Source: Porphyromonadaceae bacterium UBA7141 (GTDB lineage Bacteria; Bacteroidota; Bacteroidia; Bacteroidales; Muribaculaceae). Taken from it: 29,241 bases of DNA. This document shows, one piece after another, positions 6,922 through 14,210 of the stretch; position 1 is the stretch's first letter; every line of letters starts with the position of its first letter. The position numbers were made by a program, and so were the translations under genes. The notes under the pieces are model-generated. The model had not been told where the DNA came from, did no database searches, and worked only from the letters and a program-made list of their open reading frames with translations. The stretch lies in contig DKWX01000049.1 in the NCBI GenBank assembly GCA_002491945.1, positions 1 to 29,241 of the forward strand, written 5' to 3'.

Positions 6922-9582
6922 TCAGAATTCCTGACCGAGCACAAAGTGGAGCTGGCTTCCGCCGCGGCGTCCCTGCACCTTGTCGAACCCGTATCCCCAG
7001 TCGATACCGAGGAATCCAAGCATCGAGAGATATACGCGGGCACCGACTCCGGCCGAGCGCTTGAGATTGAATGGCTGGAACTTATCGACGGCCGTCCAAC
7101 AGTTGCCCGCTTCTGCAAATACGAGCGCGTAGATTGTAGTCGATGGCTGGAGCATGAATGGGAAATGCAATTCGAAAGTGTATTTGGCATATGCATATCC
7201 TTCCTCACCCCATGGAGTGAACTGACCGTTATCATATCCACGCATCGAAACAGTCTCGGTGGCATATGTGGAAGAACCCGACATTCCGTCGCCGCCGAAG
7301 TAGAAGGTCTCGAAGGGAGTCTTGATGCTGCGGTTGTAGGAACCGAGCAGCGCGAAGTCGGCGCGGGTCATGAGTACGAGAGTCCACTGCCCGTCGGGAT
7401 CGGTGAGCGGAGTGAACGTCTTGCTCTTGAACTTAAGTTTCCAGTACTCGATACATTTGTATAGCTGAGCCTTGGCATTCTCGTCGTTGAGAGAATTCGC
7501 CTCATATGCGAGCTGACTCCAGTTCTTTTTCTGGAAGAGAGAAACAGGCGGAGTGAGCTGCAGGTCGAGCGAGAACTGTGAGCCGCGGCGTGTATAAATC
7601 GGGTTGTCGATTGAAGAGCGGGAGAGTGAGAGATTTAGGGTCACTGCATTCGACACGCCGTTATTCATGTAATATAGCCAGTCCCAGTTCTTCAGATAAT
7701 ACCAGCGGTATCCCAGCGAGGCCTGGAACATGAAATAGTCGTCGGGCCATGTGAGACGTGTGCCGAATCCGACCTGAATACCAGCCATCTGGAGCACCTT
7801 GTTTGGGTCGTAGGCATTCTGATAGGCGTAGTTGCCGTAATTGCTGCCATAAGTGCCTCCGTAATAGATGGAATTGAGATAGGCGTTGCTCCAGTTATTG
7901 TTGTAGTAACTCTGGTTGACGCCTGTATAGCGCGAATAGTCGGCAGAGATTGAGAACGAAGTGGGTCGTTTCCCTCCGAACCATGGGTCGAAGAACGATA
8001 TCGAATAACTCTGATAATACTTTGCATTGGTCTGGGCCGATATTGAGAATGTCTGGCCGTCGCCTCTGGGTATTATCCCCTTATAGCTCTTCGGATTGAA
8101 GAGATTCTTCATTGAGAAGTTGGCGAATGAAAGGGCCACCTGGCCGGTGACTCCCGTCTGTCCCCATCCGAACGACAGCTGCACCTTGTCGTTGGGTTTC
8201 GATTCAAGATTGAGCACGATATCCACAGTGCCGTCGTTCTCATTTGGTTCCGGTCGCATATCGATATTCTCCGGGTTGAAGTGGCCGGAGGCGGCAATCT
8301 CACGCATAGAGCTGATCAGGTCGCTTTTGGAGAACAGATCGCCGGGGCGTATGCGGAGGTCGCGTCTGATCACCTTCTCATATAGCTGGTCGTTGCCATT
8401 GATCACGATCTGATTGATGCGGGCCTGCTGCCCTTCGTGGATGCGCATCTGCAGTGACACGGAGTCACCTTCGATTTTCTCCTCGATGGGAATGATATTG
8501 AAGAATAGATATCCATTGTCGAGATATACGTTCGACACGGCATCATCATCAGTAGAGACACGCTTGTCGAGCCTCTTCTGATTGTAGACCTCACCCGGAT
8601 AAATGCCTAAAATGTTATTAAGCGTTTCAGTGGGATAGACCGTATTTCCTACCCAGGAGATATCGGAGATATAATACTTCTTACCCTCATCGATGGTGAG
8701 GAACACATCGACATGGCTGTCGTCATACCGGGCTACCGAATCGTGAGTGATTTTTGCGTCGCGGAAGCCGAGTTCATTGTATTTCTCGATGATGCGTCGG
8801 CGGTCGTCGGCGAAGTCGGACTCGACAAACTTCTTCTGTTTGAAGAGATTGAGCAGATTGCCGTTTTCATTCGTCTTCTTCATTGCGCGCTTCACCCGGT
8901 TGTCGGACAGCACTTCATTGCCATCGACATAGATTTTGTGGACCTTGACCTTATTGTGTCGGTCGACGGCGATTGTGACGATTTCCTGATTTTCCTTGCT
9001 CAGGTCGGGTTGCTGCAATATTGATACGGCTGCGTTCTTGAATCCCTTTGCCGCATAATACTTCTCCACGATTTGCTTTACCCGGCTGATGATATTAGGT
9101 GTGAGCTGCTGTCCGGGCACCATTCCGAGGCGTTCGTTGAGGTCCTTCTTCTCACCTCCTTTTACACCCTCAAACCGGAGTTCGGCCATGCGGGGCTGCT
9201 GTCGGAGCGCGATATTGAGCCATACCTTGTCGCCGAGCATTTTGTCTACGGTGATCTGCACTTTCGAGTAGAGACCCTGTCGCCAGAAGCGTTTGACGGC
9301 ATTGGATATCGCGTCGCCCGGGATGTCGATGCGCTCGCCGACGCTGAGGCCGGAATATCCGATAATCACATAATCCTCCACATGGCTTATGCCGCTGACA
9401 GAGATGCCGGCGATTTCATATGAGCGAGGTATCGGAGAGTAGATTATTTCGGGATTATAGATAGTATCTCCGGCAATCGCATCGATTGGAGGCACGGGGG
9501 CAGTGGTCTGCGCTAAAGAGTCAAGAGACGTTGCACCTGCCGCCATGAGCAGGGCCAGAATTATGGGATATCTGTTGGTCAT
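6922..9582 (-). CDS. bamA: Outer-membrane protein assembly factor BamA
   Basis: Omp85-family insertase that folds beta-barrels into the outer membrane, 886 aa. The signal peptide is MTNRYPIILALLMAAGATS...LAQ. POTRA-type segments run from about residue 55 (YEIAGISVSGISHVEDYVI) to about 460, including KVHKIYVDGNEVLSDNRVKRAM and YYISDISWVGNTVYPTETL. The barrel begins near NDKVQLSFGWGQTG and ends with an aromatic C-terminal residue (VLGQEF). The conserved loop-6 motif appears as MRGYD at residues 780-784. A long Tyr/Asn-rich stretch around residues 565-600 is probably a surface loop. Its ATG overlaps the TGA of uppS (ATGA), indicating translational coupling. The two OmpH chaperones follow, completing the assembly unit. 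Confidence 0.95.
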   Translation of the reverse strand: MTNRYPIILALLMAAGATSLDSLAQTTAPVPPIDAIAGDTIYNPEIIYSPIPRSYEIAGISVSGISHVEDYVIIGYSGLSVGERIDIPGDAISNAVKRFWRQGLYSKVQITVDKMLGDKVWLNIALRQQPRMAELRFEGVKGGEKKDLNERLGMVPGQQLTPNIISRVKQIVEKYYAAKGFKNAAVSILQQPDLSKENQEIVTIAVDRHNKVKVHKIYVDGNEVLSDNRVKRAMKKTNENGNLLNLFKQKKFVESDFADDRRRIIEKYNELGFRDAKITHDSVARYDDSHVDVFLTIDEGKKYYISDISWVGNTVYPTETLNNILGIYPGEVYNQKRLDKRVSTDDDAVSNVYLDNGYLFFNIIPIEEKIEGDSVSLQMRIHEGQQARINQIVINGNDQLYEKVIRRDLRIRPGDLFSKSDLISSMREIAASGHFNPENIDMRPEPNENDGTVDIVLNLESKPNDKVQLSFGWGQTGVTGQVALSFANFSMKNLFNPKSYKGIIPRGDGQTFSISAQTNAKYYQSYSISFFDPWFGGKRPTSFSISADYSRYTGVNQSYYNNNWSNAYLNSIYYGGTYGSNYGNYAYQNAYDPNKVLQMAGIQVGFGTRLTWPDDYFMFQASLGYRWYYLKNWDWLYYMNNGVSNAVTLNLSLSRSSIDNPIYTRRGSQFSLDLQLTPPVSLFQKKNWSQLAYEANSLNDENAKAQLYKCIEYWKLKFKSKTFTPLTDPDGQWTLVLMTRADFALLGSYNRSIKTPFETFYFGGDGMSGSSTYATETVSMRGYDNGQFTPWGEEGYAYAKYTFELHFPFMLQPSTTIYALVFAEAGNCWTAVDKFQPFNLKRSAGVGARVYLSMLGFLGIDWGYGFDKVQGRRGGSQLHFVLGQEF

Positions 9583-10334
9583 TGGTTCTGGATTTGTGCG
9601 CTTGTCTTGCCGAATCGGCGTTCGCGGCGTTGGAAATCAATGATGGCTTCGGCATAGGCTTCCTTGCCGAAGTCGGGCCAAAGTATCGGGGTGAAATAGA
9701 GTTCGCTGTAGGCGATCTGCCAGAGCAGGAAATTGGAGATCCGTTCTTCGCCTCCGGTGCGTATGAGGAGGTCGGGGTCGGGGATTCCGGCAGTGGCCAG
9801 CGAACGGGCCACTGCCTCTTCCGATATCAGCTCCGGGCTGATGTCACCGTCGAGGACTTTGCGTGCCATTCGGCGTGCGGCCTCAGTGATTTCCCACCGG
9901 GCGGAATATGACAGGCACATGCCGAGCGTCAGACCTGAGCAGCCGGCCGTGGCCTTTTCTGCATTCAGCAGTCGGATTCTTGCCGATTCGGGAATCCGTG
10001 CTATATCGCCTATAAGACGGATTCTGACATTATTTGCCATCAGTTCGGGGAGTTCCCGTTCGATAGCCCATCCGATGAGTTCCATCAGGGTGTCGACTTC
10101 TTCCTGCGGCCGGTTCCAGTTTTCGGTCGAGAATGCGTATAGAGTGAGATACTCGATGCCGAGGTCGGAAGAGAACTCGGTGGCGCGGTGGACGGCCGTC
10201 ACCCCCTCTGCGTGTCCGGCGCTTCGCGGCTGTCCTTTGAGATTGGCCCATCGTCCGTTGCCATCCATGATGATGGCTACATGACGCGGAATCCGGCTCA
10301 TATCAATATTTTCAAGCAATGCATCGAGGCTCAT
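9579..10334 (-). CDS. uppS: Undecaprenyl (poly-cis) diphosphate synthase
   Basis: Cis-prenyltransferase that elongates farnesyl diphosphate with isopentenyl diphosphate to make the C55 lipid carrier for peptidoglycan and surface glycans; 251 aa, cytosolic. The signature HVAIIMDGNGRWA (residues 18-30) includes the Mg-binding D24 and R28. GHAEGV with H41, LTLYAFSTENWNRP and the C-terminal PDLLIRTGGEERISNFLLWQIAYSE are all present. The start at MSLDALLENIDMSR is preferred; an internal Met at residue 12 would also leave the active site intact. The stop overlaps the bamA start. It lies 85 bp downstream of a PorG-like gene, probably on the same transcript. Confidence 0.95.
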   Translation of the reverse strand: MSLDALLENIDMSRIPRHVAIIMDGNGRWANLKGQPRSAGHAEGVTAVHRATEFSSDLGIEYLTLYAFSTENWNRPQEEVDTLMELIGWAIERELPELMANNVRIRLIGDIARIPESARIRLLNAEKATAGCSGLTLGMCLSYSARWEITEAARRMARKVLDGDISPELISEEAVARSLATAGIPDPDLLIRTGGEERISNFLLWQIAYSELYFTPILWPDFGKEAYAEAIIDFQRRERRFGKTSAQIQNQ

Positions 10335-10419
10335 ATCTGAATCTGTAGGGAGAGTAAGAATATTTTATTTTTATCGGGTTAATGCTGTAGTGGAGAGAGA
10401 GGCAGGGAGCATGCCGGCT

Positions 10420-11103
10420 CTAATCTTTGTAATTGCATGTCTGGCAGCGCTTCGAGAATTCATAGCTTATCGTGAACGTAAGGGTGGAGTACCAGTCGGT
10501 ATTCTTTACAAACGAGCTCTTTATGCCCAAAGGGTCGTCGAGCATCGGACCGTCGAGACGGTCGGTGAATACCTTTTTCATCAGAAACTCCACACCTAAG
10601 TTCAGGCGCTTGTTGACTTTGAACTTTGCTCCGATTCCGAATGGCAGTGTGAATCCGGCCAAGGTGTGCCCGTCGACGCTCCACATCGTCACCGAGACAC
10701 CCCCGGTTATATAGGGAGAAAAGCGCTTAAGCTTACGGTAGCGTTCGCCGATACCGTAATTGAAGAAATTGAATTCCGCCATTTCCCCGAGTTCAAAGAA
10801 TGTTGTGGAGAATCGATAGGATTCGCCCGAGGGGAATACGTTGGTCATTTGTTCGGAATTCCCTCGCAGCCCTCCGGCGTAGAAGTTGGTCTTGAAAGCC
10901 CATCTCGGATTTGCGATATATCGCAGCAGCAATTCCAGATCCCATGATGGATTCCGGTATAGATTGGATGTGTTGGCATCTCCGAGATATCCGGTCATGC
11001 CGATGCCTCCACCGATGTCAAACCGGTAGTCTTCCTGAGCGGTCATCCTCAGCGGAGACGCGAGGACCAGCAGTATGAGCGGCAGCAGCACGCGAGCGGT
11101 CAT
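10420..11103 (-). CDS. DUF6089 (PorG-like) outer-membrane beta-barrel protein
   Basis: A 227 aa exported protein with signal peptide MTARVLLPLILLVLASPLRMTAQ and alternating beta-strands rich in Gly, Tyr and Phe (DIGGGIGMTGYLGD, FSPYITGGVSVTMW, TLTFTISYEF), as expected for a small outer-membrane barrel. In Porphyromonas gingivalis the gene at this position, just before uppS, bamA and two OmpH genes, is porG, a part of the type IX secretion ring complex. The matching order and the DUF6089-like sequence suggest homology. The tail RCQTCNYKD carries a CxxC pair. Whether the organism has type IX secretion is not shown by this window, so the role in secretion is inference; it may be a generic envelope protein. 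Confidence 0.75.
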   Translation of the reverse strand: MTARVLLPLILLVLASPLRMTAQEDYRFDIGGGIGMTGYLGDANTSNLYRNPSWDLELLLRYIANPRWAFKTNFYAGGLRGNSEQMTNVFPSGESYRFSTTFFELGEMAEFNFFNYGIGERYRKLKRFSPYITGGVSVTMWSVDGHTLAGFTLPFGIGAKFKVNKRLNLGVEFLMKKVFTDRLDGPMLDDPLGIKSSFVKNTDWYSTLTFTISYEFSKRCQTCNYKD

Positions 11104-11182
11104 ATTCGTTATGATATGCTGAATGGGAATTGGTTTAAAAACAGAATTATGTGCAGAGAGAGAGACACCTGAAGAAGACGTG

Positions 11183-12706
11183 TCAGAACAGCGGGGCGAA
11201 AGTCAGCCGGGCCAGAACGGCTCGCCATATGGCCGGGTTCAGGTTTCCTCCCTCATTGCGGCCACCGAACATGTAGATGTAAGGGCAGTCCCACTTCACA
11301 TTTGAGCCATCGGTGAAATAGCTGATGCGTCTGACATCGCCGGGTCTGCGCGAGGCGCGAGTCTTCCATCCGTTCCCGATTGATGTGTCCATCGGAGATG
11401 TGGCAATCACGGCATCGGCCTGATAGAACGAGCGTATGTAATCCGGAAGCTGGAGCAGCGAACCGGCCTCCATCCAGTTCACGCCATTGTCGTATGACAA
11501 ATACACCTTTCGCCCGATTGAGCCATCCTGCGTCAGGCCTCCGAGAGCCAGAAGCACGCTGAATTCAGTCTGCACCCAGGACGTAGTGGTCTGCCGGTAG
11601 TTGAAATAAGGCACCACAAGCACATCCTGCATGGCCGGAAGCGGAGTATTGGAGATTTTGGCCCATTCGGTTCCGTCGTAGGTCCAGGTGTCGCCATAAA
11701 CGGTGTTGCCACGGCGACCGCCGGTGAACTGTCCGATTGGGTCGGAGGCCCATTTCGATGTGAATGAATTGAAATTCGAGAGTCCTTCAATCGGGAAATC
11801 CTCGGGGATTTCTACCGGAGAGTAGGAGGTCGGGCGTGGGTGGATGTCGTGGTAATACCGTCCTGCCGCATCCTGGCTCACGCCGAGCACCACGTCGCCG
11901 AAGGCACCGATGATAGTCGTCCAGGTAATGCCGACACTCTGCCAATGGCGTCCGTCGGCCGAAGAATACAGGCTTCCGTCGGCATCGAGAATGAAGAGAT
12001 TCGAATCTGTGGCGGTGAGAGAACGCACCTGAGGAGTGAATGGGAGAGACAGCGGAGTCTTGGTCCATGTGGCGGCGGCAAGGTCGGACGAGACAGCCAT
12101 CGTGTAAGAGCCGTCGGCTTCTTCTACCATAGTATATGTCTTGCCGTCCATCGCTACAGTGCGCTGGTCGTGAGGCGATGCCGTTGCAGCGGGAAGTGGT
12201 GCGAGAGCAGTTTTATCCCACATCAGCGAGTCGGCCACCATTTTATGCACGTTGACTTTAAGTGTATACGTCTTCGACAGCGCACCGTCCTCAGTGGAGA
12301 GTGTCAGCGTGACATCGCCTGTGAAGTCGATAGAGTCGGTAGGCGAGGTCTTATAGTTGACGATGCCGGTCCGGGTGGTACCGCCTGACATTTTGATTTC
12401 CGCCTTTGATACCGCAGCCGGGAAAGTGATTTTCGGCACGAGCTTATTGATGTTTGTGCCTACAGGCAGAGAGTCCGCATTGAAAATGACTGCATGGTCA
12501 AGGTCAATCGAGAAAAATACGGAGTCAAGGTTGGCCATCACCTTGGAGTTGGCAGTCAGTGAGAATCCTTGTACGGCCACTGAGAGCGCTGGTTCATATG
12601 CCGGCTCGTCAGATTTCTCGGCATTACAGGCGCCCAATACGATTGCGGCCCCTATAAGGCAGGGGAGCACTCGCATGGGTATGTGGGCTGGTTTCAACAG
12701 TTTCAT
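11183..12706 (-). CDS. DUF6242-type lipoprotein with Asp-box repeats
   Basis: Predicted lipoprotein of 507 aa. The signal peptide runs to the lipobox LGAC, with lipid Cys at residue 27. The N-terminal half (about 40-160) looks like beta-sandwich repeats, with VFFSIDLDHAVIFNADSLP and later GDVTLTLSTEDGALSKTYTLKVNVH, similar to cadherin-like or Big-type domains. The C-terminal half looks like a beta-propeller, with at least two Asp-box-like motifs, SSADGRHW and SYDNGVNW, and ends with the repeated pattern IYMFGGRNEGG. I recall this architecture as DUF6242 of Bacteroides. It probably sits on the periplasmic or outer face; ligand and function are unknown. It is followed 79 bp later by the PorG-like gene on the same strand. 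Confidence 0.7.
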   Translation of the reverse strand: MKLLKPAHIPMRVLPCLIGAAIVLGACNAEKSDEPAYEPALSVAVQGFSLTANSKVMANLDSVFFSIDLDHAVIFNADSLPVGTNINKLVPKITFPAAVSKAEIKMSGGTTRTGIVNYKTSPTDSIDFTGDVTLTLSTEDGALSKTYTLKVNVHKMVADSLMWDKTALAPLPAATASPHDQRTVAMDGKTYTMVEEADGSYTMAVSSDLAAATWTKTPLSLPFTPQVRSLTATDSNLFILDADGSLYSSADGRHWQSVGITWTTIIGAFGDVVLGVSQDAAGRYYHDIHPRPTSYSPVEIPEDFPIEGLSNFNSFTSKWASDPIGQFTGGRRGNTVYGDTWTYDGTEWAKISNTPLPAMQDVLVVPYFNYRQTTTSWVQTEFSVLLALGGLTQDGSIGRKVYLSYDNGVNWMEAGSLLQLPDYIRSFYQADAVIATSPMDTSIGNGWKTRASRRPGDVRRISYFTDGSNVKWDCPYIYMFGGRNEGGNLNPAIWRAVLARLTFAPLF

Positions 12707-12729
12707 GAATAAAAATTGCTTTCAACCTG

Positions 12730-12737
12730 CAAAGATA
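12730..12737 (-). promoter_or_regulatory. -7 box upstream of the DUF6242 gene
   Basis: TATCTTTG on the minus strand fits TAnnTTTG and lies 23 nt before the ATG at 12706. No clear -33 TTTG is visible at the right spacing. Confidence 0.45.
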
Positions 12738-12788
12738 ATACATTATTACGAAATATGCCTAATGAACTATCTGCAAAATTGAGATAAT

Positions 12789-12817
12789 GAAGTCGTTTAA
12801 ACGGTTTAAACGGCTTC
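12789..12817. promoter_or_regulatory. 29 bp palindrome with two GTTTAAAC octamers
   Basis: Inverted repeat centred on G12803: 14 bp arms from GAAGTCGTTTAAAC to GTTTAAACGGCTTC with one T-G mismatch. GTTTAAAC occurs at 12795-12802 and 12804-12811. It lies about 50 bp upstream of the DUF6242 -7 box, in the gap after ribD. The remaining 12818-12950 stretch shows no gene. An operator is the simplest reading, but a cruciform or hairpin is possible. Confidence 0.5.
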
Positions 12818-12950
12818 AATGGGCTTCGGTGTCACTTGAGTCAGATGTCGCATCGGTGTCGGTTGACGCTGGCAGGCTCGCATCCCCCGATACGGCGTAA
12901 TGGATAATGACGGCTGCTGCGATTGAGAACCTGGAGTCGCGGGACGGATT

Positions 12951-13976
12951 TCAGTGCCGGTGCCGATATAGCATCACGGAGTTGCCGCCGATCTGCAGGT
13001 TCTCCTTCAGAGTGAGGGCCGAGGGATTGAAGTCGGGGGCTTTTACTCCATGTCCGAGCAGAGAGGGGGAAGTCTCCACGCGGATGGCATCGAAAAGGTC
13101 GAGCCTGATGAATTCCTGCAGCACATCGTGCCCCCCCTCTACGAGAATGGCGTTAAAACGCTGTTCTGTATAAAGGCGGCGCAGGAAGCCGGCCAGGCTT
13201 TCGGACGGTTCGCGCAGGATGTGGTCGCGCTGCAGAATCCGGGCATCGGCGGGGATACGGCGGCTCCGCTGCGATATGGCCACAGGCTGGCAGAGAGTCG
13301 GCCACAGTCGGCAGTCGAGTCTCGGATTGTCGGCAATGACGGTATTCACACCTGCCATCACCCCCTGGAAAGAAGCCCGCAGGCGATGCACCGCCAATTG
13401 GCCGAGCATCGAAGAGAAAACCACTCTTGAAGGATTGTCGGAACCATCATCAGTAATTCCGGTACCGATGTATCCGTCGGCGCTCTGAGCCCATTTAAGC
13501 ATCACGAAAGGCCGGCCAAGCCGATGTGCGGTCATGAAATGGAGGTTGAGCTCGATACATTCCTGTTCCATCACTCCGGTAGTGACTTCGCAACCGGCAT
13601 CGCGGAGCATCTTCAGCCCTCGTCCTGCCACCTCAGGGAAAGGGTCGGACGCACCGACCACCACGCGGCGCAGACGCTCGCGTATCAGCATGGATGAGCA
13701 GGGTGGTGTCTTGCCGAAATGCGAGCAAGGTTCCAGCGTGACGTAAATTGTGGATTCAGGCAGCAGATGTCTGTCGGCAGCGCTTACGCTCCTCACAGCG
13801 TTGACCTCGGCGTGCGGGCCGCCATAACGCCGATGCCATCCTTCGCCTATTATCCTGCCGTCGGGGGCTACAATCACGGCCCCTACCATGGGATTGGTGA
13901 AAGTGTGGCCATATCCGCATGCCGCAAGCTGCAATGCCCGTCGCATATATATAGTATCATCCGACAAAATGTCCAT
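12951..13976 (-). CDS. ribD: Bifunctional riboflavin deaminase/reductase RibD
   Basis: Cytosolic enzyme for the two steps of riboflavin synthesis after GTP cyclohydrolase II: deamination of the pyrimidine, then reduction of the ribosyl side chain. The deaminase domain (about residues 1-145) has the zinc site H55 in HAEVNA with E57 catalytic, and C84 and C93 in EPCSHFGKTPPC. The reductase domain follows from about 150 (RPFVMLKWAQSADGYIGTG), with GVNTVIADNPRLDCR and VEGGHDVLQEF near its end. The start at MDILSDDTIYMRRALQLA (13976) matches family N-termini; an ATG eight codons upstream (14000) is less likely. Total 341 aa. No FMN riboswitch was recognised upstream. Confidence 0.93.
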   Translation of the reverse strand: MDILSDDTIYMRRALQLAACGYGHTFTNPMVGAVIVAPDGRIIGEGWHRRYGGPHAEVNAVRSVSAADRHLLPESTIYVTLEPCSHFGKTPPCSSMLIRERLRRVVVGASDPFPEVAGRGLKMLRDAGCEVTTGVMEQECIELNLHFMTAHRLGRPFVMLKWAQSADGYIGTGITDDGSDNPSRVVFSSMLGQLAVHRLRASFQGVMAGVNTVIADNPRLDCRLWPTLCQPVAISQRSRRIPADARILQRDHILREPSESLAGFLRRLYTEQRFNAILVEGGHDVLQEFIRLDLFDAIRVETSPSLLGHGVKAPDFNPSALTLKENLQIGGNSVMLYRHRH

Positions 13977-13990
13977 AATAGAGTATCGGT

Positions 13991-13998
13991 GTTTAAAC
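13991..13998. promoter_or_regulatory. Third GTTTAAAC octamer, upstream of ribD
   Basis: A single copy of the self-complementary octamer found twice upstream of DUF6242, here 15 bp before the ribD start. It may be a binding site for the same regulator, but one 8-mer alone is weak evidence. Confidence 0.3.
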
Positions 13999-14109
13999 AA
14001 TAGTAAGTGATTGTAAAAAATATCTTGCCGGCCGAGTCTGAAAATCGGTTGAAACAGGCATAAAATGATTACTTACCGCTTAATAAACGTCGCATGATGT
14101 CAACTTATT

Positions 14110-14141
14110 TTTGCGTGCGTGCGAATTTATTGCTATATTTG
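14110..14141 (+). promoter_or_regulatory. Bacteroidetes-type promoter for the M3 peptidase
   Basis: TTTG at 14110-14113, a 20 nt spacer and TATATTTG at 14134-14141 match the consensus. The expected start is about 14148, giving a leader of about 60 nt before the ATG at 14211. It also argues against the upstream in-frame ATG at 14094. Confidence 0.8.
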
Positions 14142-14210
14142 TCGGCGGATTTGGGCTTCTATATCAGAATAAATACTTATTCGAACACCTGTTTAACCAA
14201 GATAATATTC

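Noticed and set aside
14003..14085. AGTAAGTG and ATTACTTAC between ribD and the M3 peptidase, resembling repeat ends
   Set aside because: Only short matches; the ATACAATCTGCGG inner arms and CTAAAAAA block are missing, so it is not called a copy.
14094..14210. An in-frame extension of the M3 peptidase from an ATG at 14094
   Set aside because: It runs through a clear TTTG-N20-TATATTTG promoter and would bury the signal peptide starting at 14211.
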